This document shows, piece after piece, positions 9,120 through 18,515 of a stretch of 64,000 bases of DNA (positions are counted from its first letter, which is position 1; every line of letters begins with the position of its first letter). Location: contig JBQKKG010000010.1 of assembly GCA_052116865.1 (NCBI GenBank), positions 97,095-161,094 on the forward strand, in the 5' to 3' direction. The notes under the pieces were generated by a model that made no database searches, had not been told where the DNA came from, and saw nothing but the letters and a program-made list of their open reading frames with translations. Source of the stretch: CAUPWF01 sp963515125. GTDB taxonomy: Bacteria > Bacillota > Clostridia > Lachnospirales > Lachnospiraceae. The position numbers were made by a program, and so were the translations under genes.

Positions 9120-11768
9120 TCACATATTTTCATAGCAGGAAGCATTGTAAATAGAATTCCACGTGTATCTATCTACAATTCCACTTGGCATAATCCCCAA
9201 TTCTTTTTGTATTCTTATAACAGCTTCCTCTGTTTGTGGATTAAAGACACCATTCACTGTTAAGCAATAATCGTTTTGATATCTTTCTATAATTTCATTT
9301 ACATACCTTTGCAGTTCTATGACTTCTACCCCAATGCTCCCAACTTTCATCACAAACCCAGGATATTCTCCCTCTGTCACTTTCCGATCCCCTGTCTCTA
9401 TCAAAAGTCCAATCCATGTTTCAACCAGCGTATTCCATGTAATGCGATTCATACTCCCTGTTTCTAATAATCCAGTCATAATTTGAAAACTTTTTACACT
9501 TTCTTCTGTCAATTTATCAAATAGGTTCGAGGACGTACATGGTAATATTTCTTCGTAATACATCCCAAGATAGGAAAGTAAATATTGAATATAACCTACT
9601 TCCTCACCAATTGCTCCAACTGATAAATCCATTTCTGGATAGGGCAATATACGATACGCTAAAGCAGGGCCCTCAAAATTATGAAGTTGCTCATAATTAC
9701 TATAAATACTACTCCATGTTATTCGTCCAACCACACCATCTACAATCAATTCCTTTAATTCTTGATATACTGCTACTGCCTCCTTTGTGCGTTGACCGAA
9801 GATTCCATCATAAGAAATGATGGGAATCTTCTGGTAATAGGCACTTAATAGATACAAATAGTACTGTAATTCCTTCACACTATTTCCACTAGATCCTTCT
9901 TTCAGTACAATTCCAGGATATGTTCCTGGTCTTTGCTCACTTGGAATAATATCTCCTGTTAAATCCGTATATACCTCATAGATCTTATTCCATGTCATTC
10001 GTCCAACAATTCCATCTTTTGGTAATCCATAGTACTCTTGGAATGATTGTACCGCCAATAATGTATCATTTTCAAAGATTCCATCTGTCGATAAACGTGG
10101 GATAAACGGCTGATAGCGCCCTATTATATTTAAATAAAATTGTATTCTTTTAACATATTCATTTTTATCTCCCTGCATGAGTAGATCTCCTGGGTAAATC
10201 CCAGGTGAATTTCCTCCATTATCTACATCGGACTCAATAGAACAATATTCTGCATATAATTTATTCCAAGTCACCTCTTCCACAATTCCATCTGCTGTAA
10301 GATTATAATAATCCTGGAATGCAATGACTGCACGCCTTGTTTCATCTCCAAATATACCATCTTCTCCTAAGACTGGAATCGTTGTAACATATTGACCAAC
10401 TTGATTTAACCAAAATTGAATCTCTTCTACATGCGGCCCTGTACTCCCAACTTTAAATGCAGTGCCTGGATACACACCTGCTACTAACTCTCCATTGGAC
10501 AATTCCCCCTCACTGGTAAGTTCCGCAAGCTTCTTTACTGCCACATAAATATAACTTATTTTATACCATGTGCTTTCCCCAACAATTCCATCTTCTAATA
10601 GTGAAAATTGTTTTTGAAATTTTTTAACAACATTTTCTGTATCTCGCTGAAACTCTCCATTCACTTTTAATTTCCCAAGAAATGGATAGTCATTAGCAAT
10701 ACGATTTAACTGCCTTTGAATTACTTTGACAGCTTCTCCCTTAGACCCAATGCGCAATGCTGTTCCAGAATAACTTTGCGGAATTGCACCAATATTCTGA
10801 CAACGCACCATTTCTATATTCCCATAATAATGCTGGAGGATTGCTAATGCATTCATGCCTTCCTCTGCTTTTGACACTGTTCCCCACTGCTTCATACCCT
10901 TACAAGTAACTGTCTTCCCATCACAATATTCCGTGTAATAAGGTTCAATAGTTCCAGGACGTCTTACATAGGTATTAAATATTTCATCTGTAATACGACT
11001 CATCACTTCAAAGATATTACGACCATGTACATAATATTGGTCGAATGCCGTGGAATTTGTAATCTGAAATGAAAATCCCTTGCTTTTATACCACTCTGTA
11101 AATACTCGATTAAGTGCAAGTGAAATCTGTGCATGTATATTTGCGCGAAGTGCCTCCTCTGGCCAGGTTGGATACACCTCACTGGATGCAACATTTTTAA
11201 TATAATCTTGAAAGCTTATACTTACATCTGTTGCACTCACCGTTGGTCGTCCCAAATGAATTGTGATACGATCAGGAATGATTGGTTCCACCAAAACTCG
11301 ACCAGTTTGATTTTGATTGGCTGGCGCTTGCCCAGATCCTCCAACATCTCCAAATAAAGAATGAACCGGAATTATAAACTTCTGTGGTGGTGTTCTGGCC
11401 ACATCATTGGCAGGAATCAGTGATAGGTCCTGGATGGATACCTGCTGTTCAAAGACTTGAATCCCTTCTATTATAATAGGAGCAAAACCATCTGCATTTG
11501 CATATAAATTATACGTAGCATATGGAAGGACAGAAAAATTATTTTTATCTAGCGAATATTCTTTCGATGGACAAGGAACTGCTATCTTTTCAGAACGACC
11601 ATTTTCTCCTGTTGTAAAATTTACCGTATACGGTTCCTCTCCTTTCGCAACTGTATCCGTTCTGGTTAACACAATAGATACATTTGGAATAGGTATACTA
11701 CGATCCGCAGTATAACTTGTTACAACAACAAAACCACGACTTTCTTCCTTGTTATGGATATCAGCCAT
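9120..11768 (-). CDS. Large protein with SpoIID-like region and six peptidoglycan-binding (PG_binding_1) repeats
   Basis: The 882-aa protein lacks an obvious signal peptide. Residues 1-120 form a beta-rich, carboxypeptidase-regulatory-like region. Residues about 165-330 (WPEEALRANIHAQISLALNR, later TEYCDGKTVTCKGMKQWG) resemble the SpoIID/LytB fold of spore proteins. Six peptidoglycan-binding repeats follow, starting near 336, 440, 529, 619, 714 and 804, each with an I-Q-x-x-L helix, DGIFG-like turn and final TW-x-x-I. Similar clostridial proteins are tied to spore cortex or coat. The role in spore or wall handling is inferred; no catalytic residues of a hydrolase were recognised. The promoter upstream was not resolved. 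Confidence 0.75.
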   Translation of the reverse strand: MADIHNKEESRGFVVVTSYTADRSIPIPNVSIVLTRTDTVAKGEEPYTVNFTTGENGRSEKIAVPCPSKEYSLDKNNFSVLPYATYNLYANADGFAPIIIEGIQVFEQQVSIQDLSLIPANDVARTPPQKFIIPVHSLFGDVGGSGQAPANQNQTGRVLVEPIIPDRITIHLGRPTVSATDVSISFQDYIKNVASSEVYPTWPEEALRANIHAQISLALNRVFTEWYKSKGFSFQITNSTAFDQYYVHGRNIFEVMSRITDEIFNTYVRRPGTIEPYYTEYCDGKTVTCKGMKQWGTVSKAEEGMNALAILQHYYGNIEMVRCQNIGAIPQSYSGTALRIGSKGEAVKVIQRQLNRIANDYPFLGKLKVNGEFQRDTENVVKKFQKQFSLLEDGIVGESTWYKISYIYVAVKKLAELTSEGELSNGELVAGVYPGTAFKVGSTGPHVEEIQFWLNQVGQYVTTIPVLGEDGIFGDETRRAVIAFQDYYNLTADGIVEEVTWNKLYAEYCSIESDVDNGGNSPGIYPGDLLMQGDKNEYVKRIQFYLNIIGRYQPFIPRLSTDGIFENDTLLAVQSFQEYYGLPKDGIVGRMTWNKIYEVYTDLTGDIIPSEQRPGTYPGIVLKEGSSGNSVKELQYYLYLLSAYYQKIPIISYDGIFGQRTKEAVAVYQELKELIVDGVVGRITWSSIYSNYEQLHNFEGPALAYRILPYPEMDLSVGAIGEEVGYIQYLLSYLGMYYEEILPCTSSNLFDKLTEESVKSFQIMTGLLETGSMNRITWNTLVETWIGLLIETGDRKVTEGEYPGFVMKVGSIGVEVIELQRYVNEIIERYQNDYCLTVNGVFNPQTEEAVIRIQKELGIMPSGIVDRYTWNSIYNASCYENM

Positions 11769-11836
11769 TACTATTCTCCTTATATGTTCTTCTAATACAT
11801 TACAGTATGCAAATAATATTACGATTAGAATCTACA

Positions 11837-11884
11837 CGCAATTGGGGGCGTAGCAAAATTCATTTTGCTACGCCCCCAATTGCG
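11837..11884. repeat. 48-bp palindrome, REP-like and likely operon terminator
   Basis: Arms 11837-11859 and 11862-11884 are perfect 23-bp inverted copies around TC. The inner part of each arm reads GGGGGCGTAGCAAAAT. It lies just beyond the ferredoxin stop at 11902 and would form a very stable hairpin, ending the long peptide operon. It is a close variant of the palindromes near 53.9, 54.1 and 63.5 kb. Confidence 0.85.
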
Positions 11885-11901
11885 AAAAAATAAGTATCTG
11901 G

Positions 11902-12093
11902 TTATGACCCAATGGAAATGGCATCCACAGGACAGCCATCTCTTGCCTCTATAGCAGTATCTTCTACTTCCTCTGGAATTTCGTCCTTAATTGCCACTGC
12001 AATATTATCATCATTCATTTCGAACACTTCTTCGCAAGTGCTAGTGCACAACCCACATCCAATACACGTTTCTTTATCTACTACTGCTCTCAT
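11902..12093 (-). CDS. Small single-cluster 4Fe-4S ferredoxin
   Basis: The 63-aa protein has C-I-G-C-G-L-C (about residues 10-16), a further Cys in STCEEVF, and the later GCPVDAI, the pattern of monocluster ferredoxins of the FdxA-like small type. These carry one electron at low potential in the cytoplasm. ATG 12093 starts 5 bases after the stop of the transglutaminase-like gene and has GAGGTG ahead, so I prefer it to GTG 12102. It is the last gene of the unit and may supply electrons to a partner outside the window. Confidence 0.9.
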   Translation of the reverse strand: MRAVVDKETCIGCGLCTSTCEEVFEMNDDNIAVAIKDEIPEEVEDTAIEARDGCPVDAISIGS

Positions 12094-12098
12094 ACATC

Positions 12099-14600
12099 TC
12101 ACCTCATATTATTTGATATGGTTAGTTTTCCCTTATTTCTTTTATTTATTACATGATATCCCATAATTCTAAGAATCATATCTCCCGTGCCCACATTATA
12201 CCCACTTGTGGCATAGATTCCTACACGTTTTTGATTCATGATTAGAATCAGAGGCAATTTACTCGGATCTACATACATGCTTCTACTTAAAGGCTCGATA
12301 ATACGTTCAAAGTTACCATAACATATTTGAATATTTGGTAATAACAACAGACACTTTGCTAGTGTCTTGTCTTGTAATGCTTGCGGTGTCCGAACAATAA
12401 AGATTATTTGTTCCTTATAATTCTTAAACTCTTCTTTTCGTTCTAATATTTCATTTAGGATATGCTCAGTCGGTTCTTTACTTTCTTCCCAAAAACATAG
12501 TAACGTTTTATCTTTTTGTAACCAATTATCTACTGCTACTGTTTTATTATCGTCCCCCCGTAAATAAAATTGTGGAATAGTAATATTTTCTAGCATTTCC
12601 TCTAAATTTGCGTCGCGTAAATTTAGAATCAACTCTTTTTTCCCACGTTCCTGCATTTGGAAGTTCAGAACTTTAGCGAATGTATTTCCATTTGGCAATC
12701 GATTGGACGTTACAATCCTATACGTCCCAATTTCTAACTCCAATTCCAATCTACCATCTGTCCATTTTTGATGTGACAATTGGAGCGGCCGATAGAACCC
12801 TGCTTCCAATTTTGCTATGGACCAATTTTGAAAATAAGTCCAAGGTACTTCTACTTTTCCTGTTGTAAGAAGAAGCCTTCCACTCCCTTTGGCTCCATCA
12901 ATTACAGCATAGAATTTATGATCAACCATATATTCTAATGCCTGATTCTGTTCATGAATTCTTGCAGGAATTCCAAATGTTCTAGCAATAGCAACAAATA
13001 GTACCTTTTTTGACAAGAAACTTGCGACCTTTAGCTTCAAACAAGCTACTGGAGTCGTAATTAAACTTTCCCGCTCTTTGGCGTCCTCTGTCCGAATGTG
13101 AGACGTAATGTAATCCCATATACTGCTTGGTCTTTCTTGAAATGCATGCTGTTCCTCAACTGAAAAATAATGACTTATATCGCTACGGTACTTCGTTAAT
13201 ACTTCATTATGAACTCTCGGATTTAGAATATATTCCATAAATATATTTTCTGATGTAGCTGCTTGATACTGTAAGGCGTATTGCAAGTGTTCTTCTAACA
13301 CATCTGCCTTAAAATCATATTGATCTTTCATCGTAAGTGTTCCTAACATTCTTAACCGTAGTTCCTTCTCTTGATCATGAATTATAAAAATACGCTGTTC
13401 ATTAGCTAATACTTCATTGGTTCTGTATGTTCTTTTTCGTATCATTGTTTCTATTCGCTTATCGTGCGCTTTTTGTATTTCTTTTGACGTTGTCATCCCT
13501 TGTTTGGGATTATCCTTTGGTGCAATAAAATCCATTGATATCCAAACATCTTGTACTTCCTGCTCTTCTATCACTAGTTGATAGAACTGTCCTTCTTTGG
13601 TATTGATTAGTTTGGATACATAAATTCCATCTACATATGTACTGACATGCAGACTTCCCATCCCTGTGGTCAGATAAGCATACCCATCGGTATCCGTCTT
13701 CACCGTTGCAATGGTTGCAAAAGCGGCGTAATTTAGGACCTCAAATCTTACATCTGCTCCCACCAATGGCCTTTGATCTCGGTCTATTACCTGTATTTGT
13801 ACCTCTTTGGTTATGGCATATCTGGGTAATTGATTTAACATGGTAACCATTCCCTCTGATCCAATGATATCCTCCCTAGGTGCTTGATATCCAAACCACC
13901 TCGAATGAATCATCATAGCTCTGGAGGATGCATTGGTGAACCATCCTTTATTTAGAATCGGCTCCGGTTCACAGGCCCCCATATAATACCATGTCCCTGC
14001 TATCCACACTTCTACCCAAGCATGATTGTCATCACAATGGGACCAGCGCGGTGCATACACTTGACGCGCAGGAATGCCGACACTTCTGAATGCTTGCACA
14101 CAAAAAGTAGATTCCTCCCCACACCTTCCGTATCCACAATTGTATACTGTTCTTGCAGACACGGTTCTATCGTCTGTACTTTGATAGGTCGCTACTTTTG
14201 CACACCAATAATTTACTTCCAGGACTGCCTCCTCCATCGAAAGGTCGCAGATCCAATCCTTTAACTCTTTATAAAAAACACTTCTACAAATGTCGATTTC
14301 TTCTTCATTTACTCTATGATATAGCACATAATTCAAAAATATATCTTCTGGCAAATTTCTTACTGTATCATCATACTCCCACAATGCCACCCCATGTGCT
14401 GCATAATCTAAAAAAATTTCCAACGGGTAATTGCCAATATCACTGTATGGCATCGTAATGTATAAATACTTTATAGCTAGTTCTACCCGTGGACTACACG
14501 CTTTTAACTGCGCTTGAATCTCTTGAAATATTTCCGGAAAATATTCACACCGTTGTTTAAAATACGCTTCAATTTTTTGCTTATTTTCTTTCAAAAACAT
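12099..14600 (-). CDS. Transglutaminase-like protein with C-terminal thioredoxin-like domain
   Basis: This 833-aa protein has an N-terminal helical region (1-130). A transglutaminase-like core follows, with Cys in CGYGRCGEES (about 155), His in DDNHAWVEVW (about 193) and Asp/Glu after it (GACEPEP, about 208). Next is a beta-sandwich segment (about 265-350, VIDRDQRPLVGADVRFEVL) and a second, degenerate transglutaminase-like stretch (about 525-560). A C-terminal part (about 685-800, LLCFWEESKEPTEHILNEIL) looks thioredoxin-like without a CxxC. There is no signal peptide, so it appears cytoplasmic. Such domains act as cysteine peptidases or amidases, so a role in processing imported peptides is plausible but inferred. 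It is 12 bp after cutC and 5 bp before the ferredoxin. Confidence 0.8.
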   Translation of the reverse strand: MFLKENKQKIEAYFKQRCEYFPEIFQEIQAQLKACSPRVELAIKYLYITMPYSDIGNYPLEIFLDYAAHGVALWEYDDTVRNLPEDIFLNYVLYHRVNEEEIDICRSVFYKELKDWICDLSMEEAVLEVNYWCAKVATYQSTDDRTVSARTVYNCGYGRCGEESTFCVQAFRSVGIPARQVYAPRWSHCDDNHAWVEVWIAGTWYYMGACEPEPILNKGWFTNASSRAMMIHSRWFGYQAPREDIIGSEGMVTMLNQLPRYAITKEVQIQVIDRDQRPLVGADVRFEVLNYAAFATIATVKTDTDGYAYLTTGMGSLHVSTYVDGIYVSKLINTKEGQFYQLVIEEQEVQDVWISMDFIAPKDNPKQGMTTSKEIQKAHDKRIETMIRKRTYRTNEVLANEQRIFIIHDQEKELRLRMLGTLTMKDQYDFKADVLEEHLQYALQYQAATSENIFMEYILNPRVHNEVLTKYRSDISHYFSVEEQHAFQERPSSIWDYITSHIRTEDAKERESLITTPVACLKLKVASFLSKKVLFVAIARTFGIPARIHEQNQALEYMVDHKFYAVIDGAKGSGRLLLTTGKVEVPWTYFQNWSIAKLEAGFYRPLQLSHQKWTDGRLELELEIGTYRIVTSNRLPNGNTFAKVLNFQMQERGKKELILNLRDANLEEMLENITIPQFYLRGDDNKTVAVDNWLQKDKTLLCFWEESKEPTEHILNEILERKEEFKNYKEQIIFIVRTPQALQDKTLAKCLLLLPNIQICYGNFERIIEPLSRSMYVDPSKLPLILIMNQKRVGIYATSGYNVGTGDMILRIMGYHVINKRNKGKLTISNNMR

Positions 14601-14612
14601 ATGGCACTCCTT

Positions 14613-15362
14613 TTAATGAATCATATCTAACACTTCTTTTGCTTTTTTAATTTTCTCTTCTTGCGTTCTCCAGATTTCAAATTCATTTAACATTGGCATG
14701 CCCATATTAACACCTTCCTTACAATAGGACATAGCACTTTCTACAGCTACTTTTCCAGACATATGATATGCCCTTGCTCTCGTGTATATTTGGATTTCTC
14801 TAATAACAGCTGCATCCACACCACTCCCCACCATGATTTCAATTCTGTCTTGGCTTTTTTCCACTAATATTTTTAATAATTCTTTTCCTTCCATACATGT
14901 ATTCTTTTGTCCGGAAGTTAAAATGGTGTCAATCCCTAACTCCATGGCCTCCTTCAACGTTCGCAAAGGATCCTTACTGACATCAAAAGCTCGATGTAAC
15001 GTCACTTTCATTCCCCTTGATGCCTCCATTAAAAGTTGCATTTGCTCCATATTTAATGTACCATCTGGCTTTAAAATTCCCAAAACAACGCCTTCCGCTC
15101 CTAACTCCTTAAACATCTTAATCTCTTCATAAATCATATCAAATTCATAGCTTGTATAGCAAAAATCTCCAAATCTAGGTCTAATCAACACACGAATAGG
15201 AATATTCGTATTTTTCCGTATTTCCTTCAACAATTGTGGGCTTGGTGTCGTCCCACCAATTACCAAGTTACTGCAAAGTTCTAGTCTACTTGCGCCACCC
15301 TTTTGAGCCGCAATTGCTGATTCTACTGAATCGACGCAAGCTTCTAACACATAGTTCTTCAT
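14613..15362 (-). CDS. cutC: CutC family TIM-barrel protein
   Basis: The 249-aa protein matches CutC throughout: LEACVDSVESA (about 5-15), GASRLELCSNL (about 22-32), GGTTPS (about 36-41), IRVLIRPRFGDFCY (about 55-68), VTLHRAFD (about 125) and ILTSGQ (about 148). CutC was named for copper tolerance in E. coli, but that role is doubtful; it is a cytoplasmic TIM barrel of uncertain enzyme activity. Its place 2 bp after an aminopeptidase gene and 12 bp before a transglutaminase-like gene suggests an enzymatic role in a peptide or amino-sugar pathway rather than copper handling. Confidence 0.9.
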   Translation of the reverse strand: MKNYVLEACVDSVESAIAAQKGGASRLELCSNLVIGGTTPSPQLLKEIRKNTNIPIRVLIRPRFGDFCYTSYEFDMIYEEIKMFKELGAEGVVLGILKPDGTLNMEQMQLLMEASRGMKVTLHRAFDVSKDPLRTLKEAMELGIDTILTSGQKNTCMEGKELLKILVEKSQDRIEIMVGSGVDAAVIREIQIYTRARAYHMSGKVAVESAMSYCKEGVNMGMPMLNEFEIWRTQEEKIKKAKEVLDMIH

Positions 15363-15364
15363 AT

Positions 15365-16714
15365 TTAACTTTCCTCCTTACAGCACAAGTAATACATGGT
15401 TGTGACACCTGCACCAGTTGCTCCCTTGCTTTGAAATTCAAATATTGGCGTATCAACCCAAGCTGTTCCTGCTATGTCTAAGTGAATCCATGGTTTCTCT
15501 TCCGCAAATTCACGAATAAAGAGCCCTGCCGTAATTGTTCCACAACAATTTTCGCCTACATTTTTGATATCAGCTATATTGCTTTCAATCATACGCTCAT
15601 GTTCTTCATAGAAAGGAATTCTCCAATAACGTTCACCTGATGCCTGGTATGCCCGTTGGAATTCTTCAAATAATTCTTCATGATCTGCTATCACACCACC
15701 AATGGTAAACCCAAATAAATTAGTAACAGCTCCAGTTAACGTGGCAATATCTAATACCTTGGAAACATGCTCCTTTCGAATTGCATAACTAACAGCATCT
15801 GCTAAGATCAAACGTCCTTCTGCATCTGTATTTCCAATCTCAATCGTCTTCCCACTATAAGAACTTATGACATCTCCTGGTAGTAAGCTCCCAGGGGAAA
15901 TTCGATTTTCACACATTGGAATCACTCCAACTACATTGGTCTTAATCTCATTTTTTGCCAATGCATACATGGCTCCTACTACGGCAGCTCCACCAGCCAT
16001 ATCCCCTTTGATTCCCATCATGGAATTTGCAGGTTTTAGACAATAACCACCTGTATCACACGTGACACCCTTTCCAATCAGACCTTGCACACTACGATCC
16101 TCTGGATTTTTGTTATAGCGCAGAATCAATAGACAAGGTGGGTATGCACTACTACTGCCAACTTCTACCAATGCATTCATATGGTATTGTTGCAACTGCT
16201 CATAGTCGATTCGTTCCACTTCTATGGAGGTATCTGCCAAAAAATCTTCTATTGCTTTTGCAAAATCCAGTGGTCTCAATTTATTCCCCGGTAAATTGAC
16301 CATATCCCGAGCAAAGGTAACACCTTTGGAAATATGCAAACTATATTCCAACAATTTGGTCGCATCCTCCATATATTTTTCCCCGATACCAATGAGATCA
16401 ATTTGTATTTCTTGTCTTGCTGTCGCTGGGAATTTGGGTTGCTTATACCCCCCAAGAACAATTCCTTCGATGATGTCTGGTATGCATGAGATTCCAAACC
16501 GCTCTATCCAAAAAGACAGATCCATGGTACATGCTTTCATCCCTTCTTTTTCTATTTCCTTTATGGCTTTTGCACATGCCTCTTTTATCTGAATATGATT
16601 ACCAGTTGGATGATCAACTCCAATAAGCAACCATTCTTTTGAACTGTTAGTTTTTTTCTGCTCTTTAAATGTAACTGTGTATTTAATTACTTGGTTACTT
16701 CGTATTTGAATCAT
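15365..16714 (-). CDS. pepA: M17 leucyl aminopeptidase
   Basis: The 449-aa protein has the M17 signature NTDAEGRLILAD (about 292-303), the metal and catalytic Lys region GKGVTCDTGGYCLKP (about 212-226), and the catalytic Arg in the signature. M17 enzymes use two metal ions to release N-terminal amino acids from peptides in the cytoplasm, usually as hexamers. The N-terminal regulatory half is divergent. It sits between a DeoR regulator (23 bp) and cutC (2 bp) downstream of an oligopeptide transporter, which fits degradation of imported peptides. Confidence 0.93.
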   Translation of the reverse strand: MIQIRSNQVIKYTVTFKEQKKTNSSKEWLLIGVDHPTGNHIQIKEACAKAIKEIEKEGMKACTMDLSFWIERFGISCIPDIIEGIVLGGYKQPKFPATARQEIQIDLIGIGEKYMEDATKLLEYSLHISKGVTFARDMVNLPGNKLRPLDFAKAIEDFLADTSIEVERIDYEQLQQYHMNALVEVGSSSAYPPCLLILRYNKNPEDRSVQGLIGKGVTCDTGGYCLKPANSMMGIKGDMAGGAAVVGAMYALAKNEIKTNVVGVIPMCENRISPGSLLPGDVISSYSGKTIEIGNTDAEGRLILADAVSYAIRKEHVSKVLDIATLTGAVTNLFGFTIGGVIADHEELFEEFQRAYQASGERYWRIPFYEEHERMIESNIADIKNVGENCCGTITAGLFIREFAEEKPWIHLDIAGTAWVDTPIFEFQSKGATGAGVTTMYYLCCKEES

Positions 16715-16737
16715 GATTTATACCTTCTTTCGACCTG

Positions 16738-17499
16738 TTAAAATAACCTTACCCCAGATGCCTCTAGTGTACTTACCGTTGTAGGATCTGGACTTTCATC
16801 CGTAATAATTCCATTAATGTCATCAAAATGGGCGAATTTAAAAGAGTCATTGAAGTAGAATTTATCACGTTCCATGACAATATACTTATGCCTACTGCTT
16901 TGCAGGGCCGCCTTTTTTGTTAATCCATCTTCCACCCCTAATGTAGTGATTGAACCATCTGTCATATCTAGCCCACAGCTTCCAATAAATGCTCGATCAA
17001 AACTATATTGCTTAATTATTTCGATTGTTGCTGATCCCATAAATCCATTGACTGTACGATACATCATGCCCCCCGTTCCAATAGGGGTAATTAAGGAACT
17101 TTTTGCCAACACTTGTAGAATATCTATCATATTTGTAACAACTACGACACGCTTTCTAGTCTCCAGTAATAACTCCGCTAATTTTATATTTGTCGTTGAT
17201 ATATCTAAAAATATAGTCTCATTATCTTTGATTAAATCCACTGCCTTTTGTGCAATAATTGCTTTTTTCTCTACGTTTATAGTTCTACGATCAATCACGT
17301 CCCTATCTAAGGGATAATCTTGAGATAAAATAGCGCCACCATATGTTCTCTTTAAGCGGCCAGCATTTTCTAGCACCTTTAAATCTTTTCGAATACAATC
17401 CTCTGTTACTTGAAACTGCTCACTTAAGTTCTTCACCTTCACTTTCCCATCCTGATGCAAACATTGAATAATGGCTTCTAATCTTTCTTCTGTAAACAT
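16738..17499 (-). CDS. DeoR family transcriptional regulator
   Basis: The 253-aa protein has an N-terminal winged helix (about 4-58, RLEAIIQCLHQ then VKNLSEQFQVTEDCIRKDL, ending GGA). The C-terminal domain is the ribose-phosphate-isomerase-like sensor of DeoR proteins (IFLDISTTN near 90, VVTNM near 117, FIGSCGLD near 170). These proteins bind phosphorylated sugars or related effectors and usually repress their own operon. ATG 17499 is chosen over 17532 because AAGGG precedes it and the HTH then begins at the normal place. Being inside the operon, it likely controls the peptide unit; repeated ATTGTTTTGT motifs near the oppA promoter are candidate sites. Confidence 0.9.
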   Translation of the reverse strand: MFTEERLEAIIQCLHQDGKVKVKNLSEQFQVTEDCIRKDLKVLENAGRLKRTYGGAILSQDYPLDRDVIDRRTINVEKKAIIAQKAVDLIKDNETIFLDISTTNIKLAELLLETRKRVVVVTNMIDILQVLAKSSLITPIGTGGMMYRTVNGFMGSATIEIIKQYSFDRAFIGSCGLDMTDGSITTLGVEDGLTKKAALQSSRHKYIVMERDKFYFNDSFKFAHFDDINGIITDESPDPTTVSTLEASGVRLF

Positions 17500-17534
17500 A
17501 TTGTAATCCCTTCTTTCCGCTACAATAAGCATTA

Positions 17535-18515
17535 TTATTTTTTATTCATAATCTCCGTGTAATGACAGTTTACCATATGATCTTTTCCAGCCATATAAGA
17601 TTTTGGTCTTTCTTGACGGCACCTGTCTGTGCAATGTGGACAGCGAGTATGGAATAGACAGCCCATTGGAGGATTGACTGGACTTGGTAAATCTCCATTT
17701 AAGATAATCCGATTCTTTTCTCTTGTAGGATCAGGTATTGGAACTGCTGATAACAACGCTTTCGTATACGGATGCCTCGGGTTCTCATATAGCTCCTTTT
17801 TAGGTGCAATTTCTACAATGGTTCCTAGATACATAACCGCAATCTTATCGGAAATCATTTCTACCACACTTAAATCATGAGATATGAATAAGTACGTTAA
17901 CTGAAATTCTTTCTGTAATTCCTGCAGTAAATTCAATACTTGTGCTTGGATTGACACATCCAACGCAGATACCGGCTCATCTGCAATAATTAATTTAGGA
18001 TTAACCGTAAGCGCCCTTGCAATACCTATTCTTTGACGTTGCCCTCCCGAAAATTCATGTGGGTATCGCTCTCCATGCATGGAATTCAGGCCAACAACTT
18101 CTAACAATTCATGTACTTTTTTCAAACGCTCACGCACACTTAATTTTGTATGTATTAACAAGGGTTCTGCGATTAAATCTTGCACTTTTAATCTTGGATT
18201 TAAGGAACCGTATGGATCTTGAAATATCATCTGGATATCACTTCTTAACGGGCGCATTTGATTCTCAGTTAATTTAGAAATCTCCCTTTGCTCAAACCAT
18301 ATTTCGCCCGAATCTGGTGTCAAAAGGTGATCAATTAATCGTCCTGTAGTTGACTTTCCACATCCCGATTCCCCTACTAAAGAAAATGTTTCGCCTGACA
18401 TAATATCAAACGAAATATTATTCACAGCATGTACTCGTTGCTTTTTTGCAAACATTCCTTTATTCACATCAAAAGTTTTCACTACATTTTTTATGGAAAC
18501 TAATGGAGTACTCAT
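17535..18515 (-). CDS. oppF: Oligopeptide ABC transporter ATPase (OppF/DppF type)
   Basis: The 326-aa ABC ATPase has Walker A GESGCGKSTTGR (about 53-64), signature FSGGQRQRIGIARAL (about 155-169), Walker B LIIADEPVSALD (about 175-186) and the oligopeptide transporter C-terminal extension with CLFHTRCPHC (about 285-294), which in this family can hold an Fe-S cluster. It energises peptide uptake with OppD. The start overlaps oppD by four bases, showing tight coupling. Confidence 0.93.
   Translation of the reverse strand: MSTPLVSIKNVVKTFDVNKGMFAKKQRVHAVNNISFDIMSGETFSLVGESGCGKSTTGRLIDHLLTPDSGEIWFEQREISKLTENQMRPLRSDIQMIFQDPYGSLNPRLKVQDLIAEPLLIHTKLSVRERLKKVHELLEVVGLNSMHGERYPHEFSGGQRQRIGIARALTVNPKLIIADEPVSALDVSIQAQVLNLLQELQKEFQLTYLFISHDLSVVEMISDKIAVMYLGTIVEIAPKKELYENPRHPYTKALLSAVPIPDPTREKNRIILNGDLPSPVNPPMGCLFHTRCPHCTDRCRQERPKSYMAGKDHMVNCHYTEIMNKK

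Noticed and set aside
16874..17317. Open frame of 147 codons antisense to the DeoR gene
   Set aside because: Hydrophobic low-complexity product without ribosome binding site, fully inside a clear DeoR gene on the other strand.
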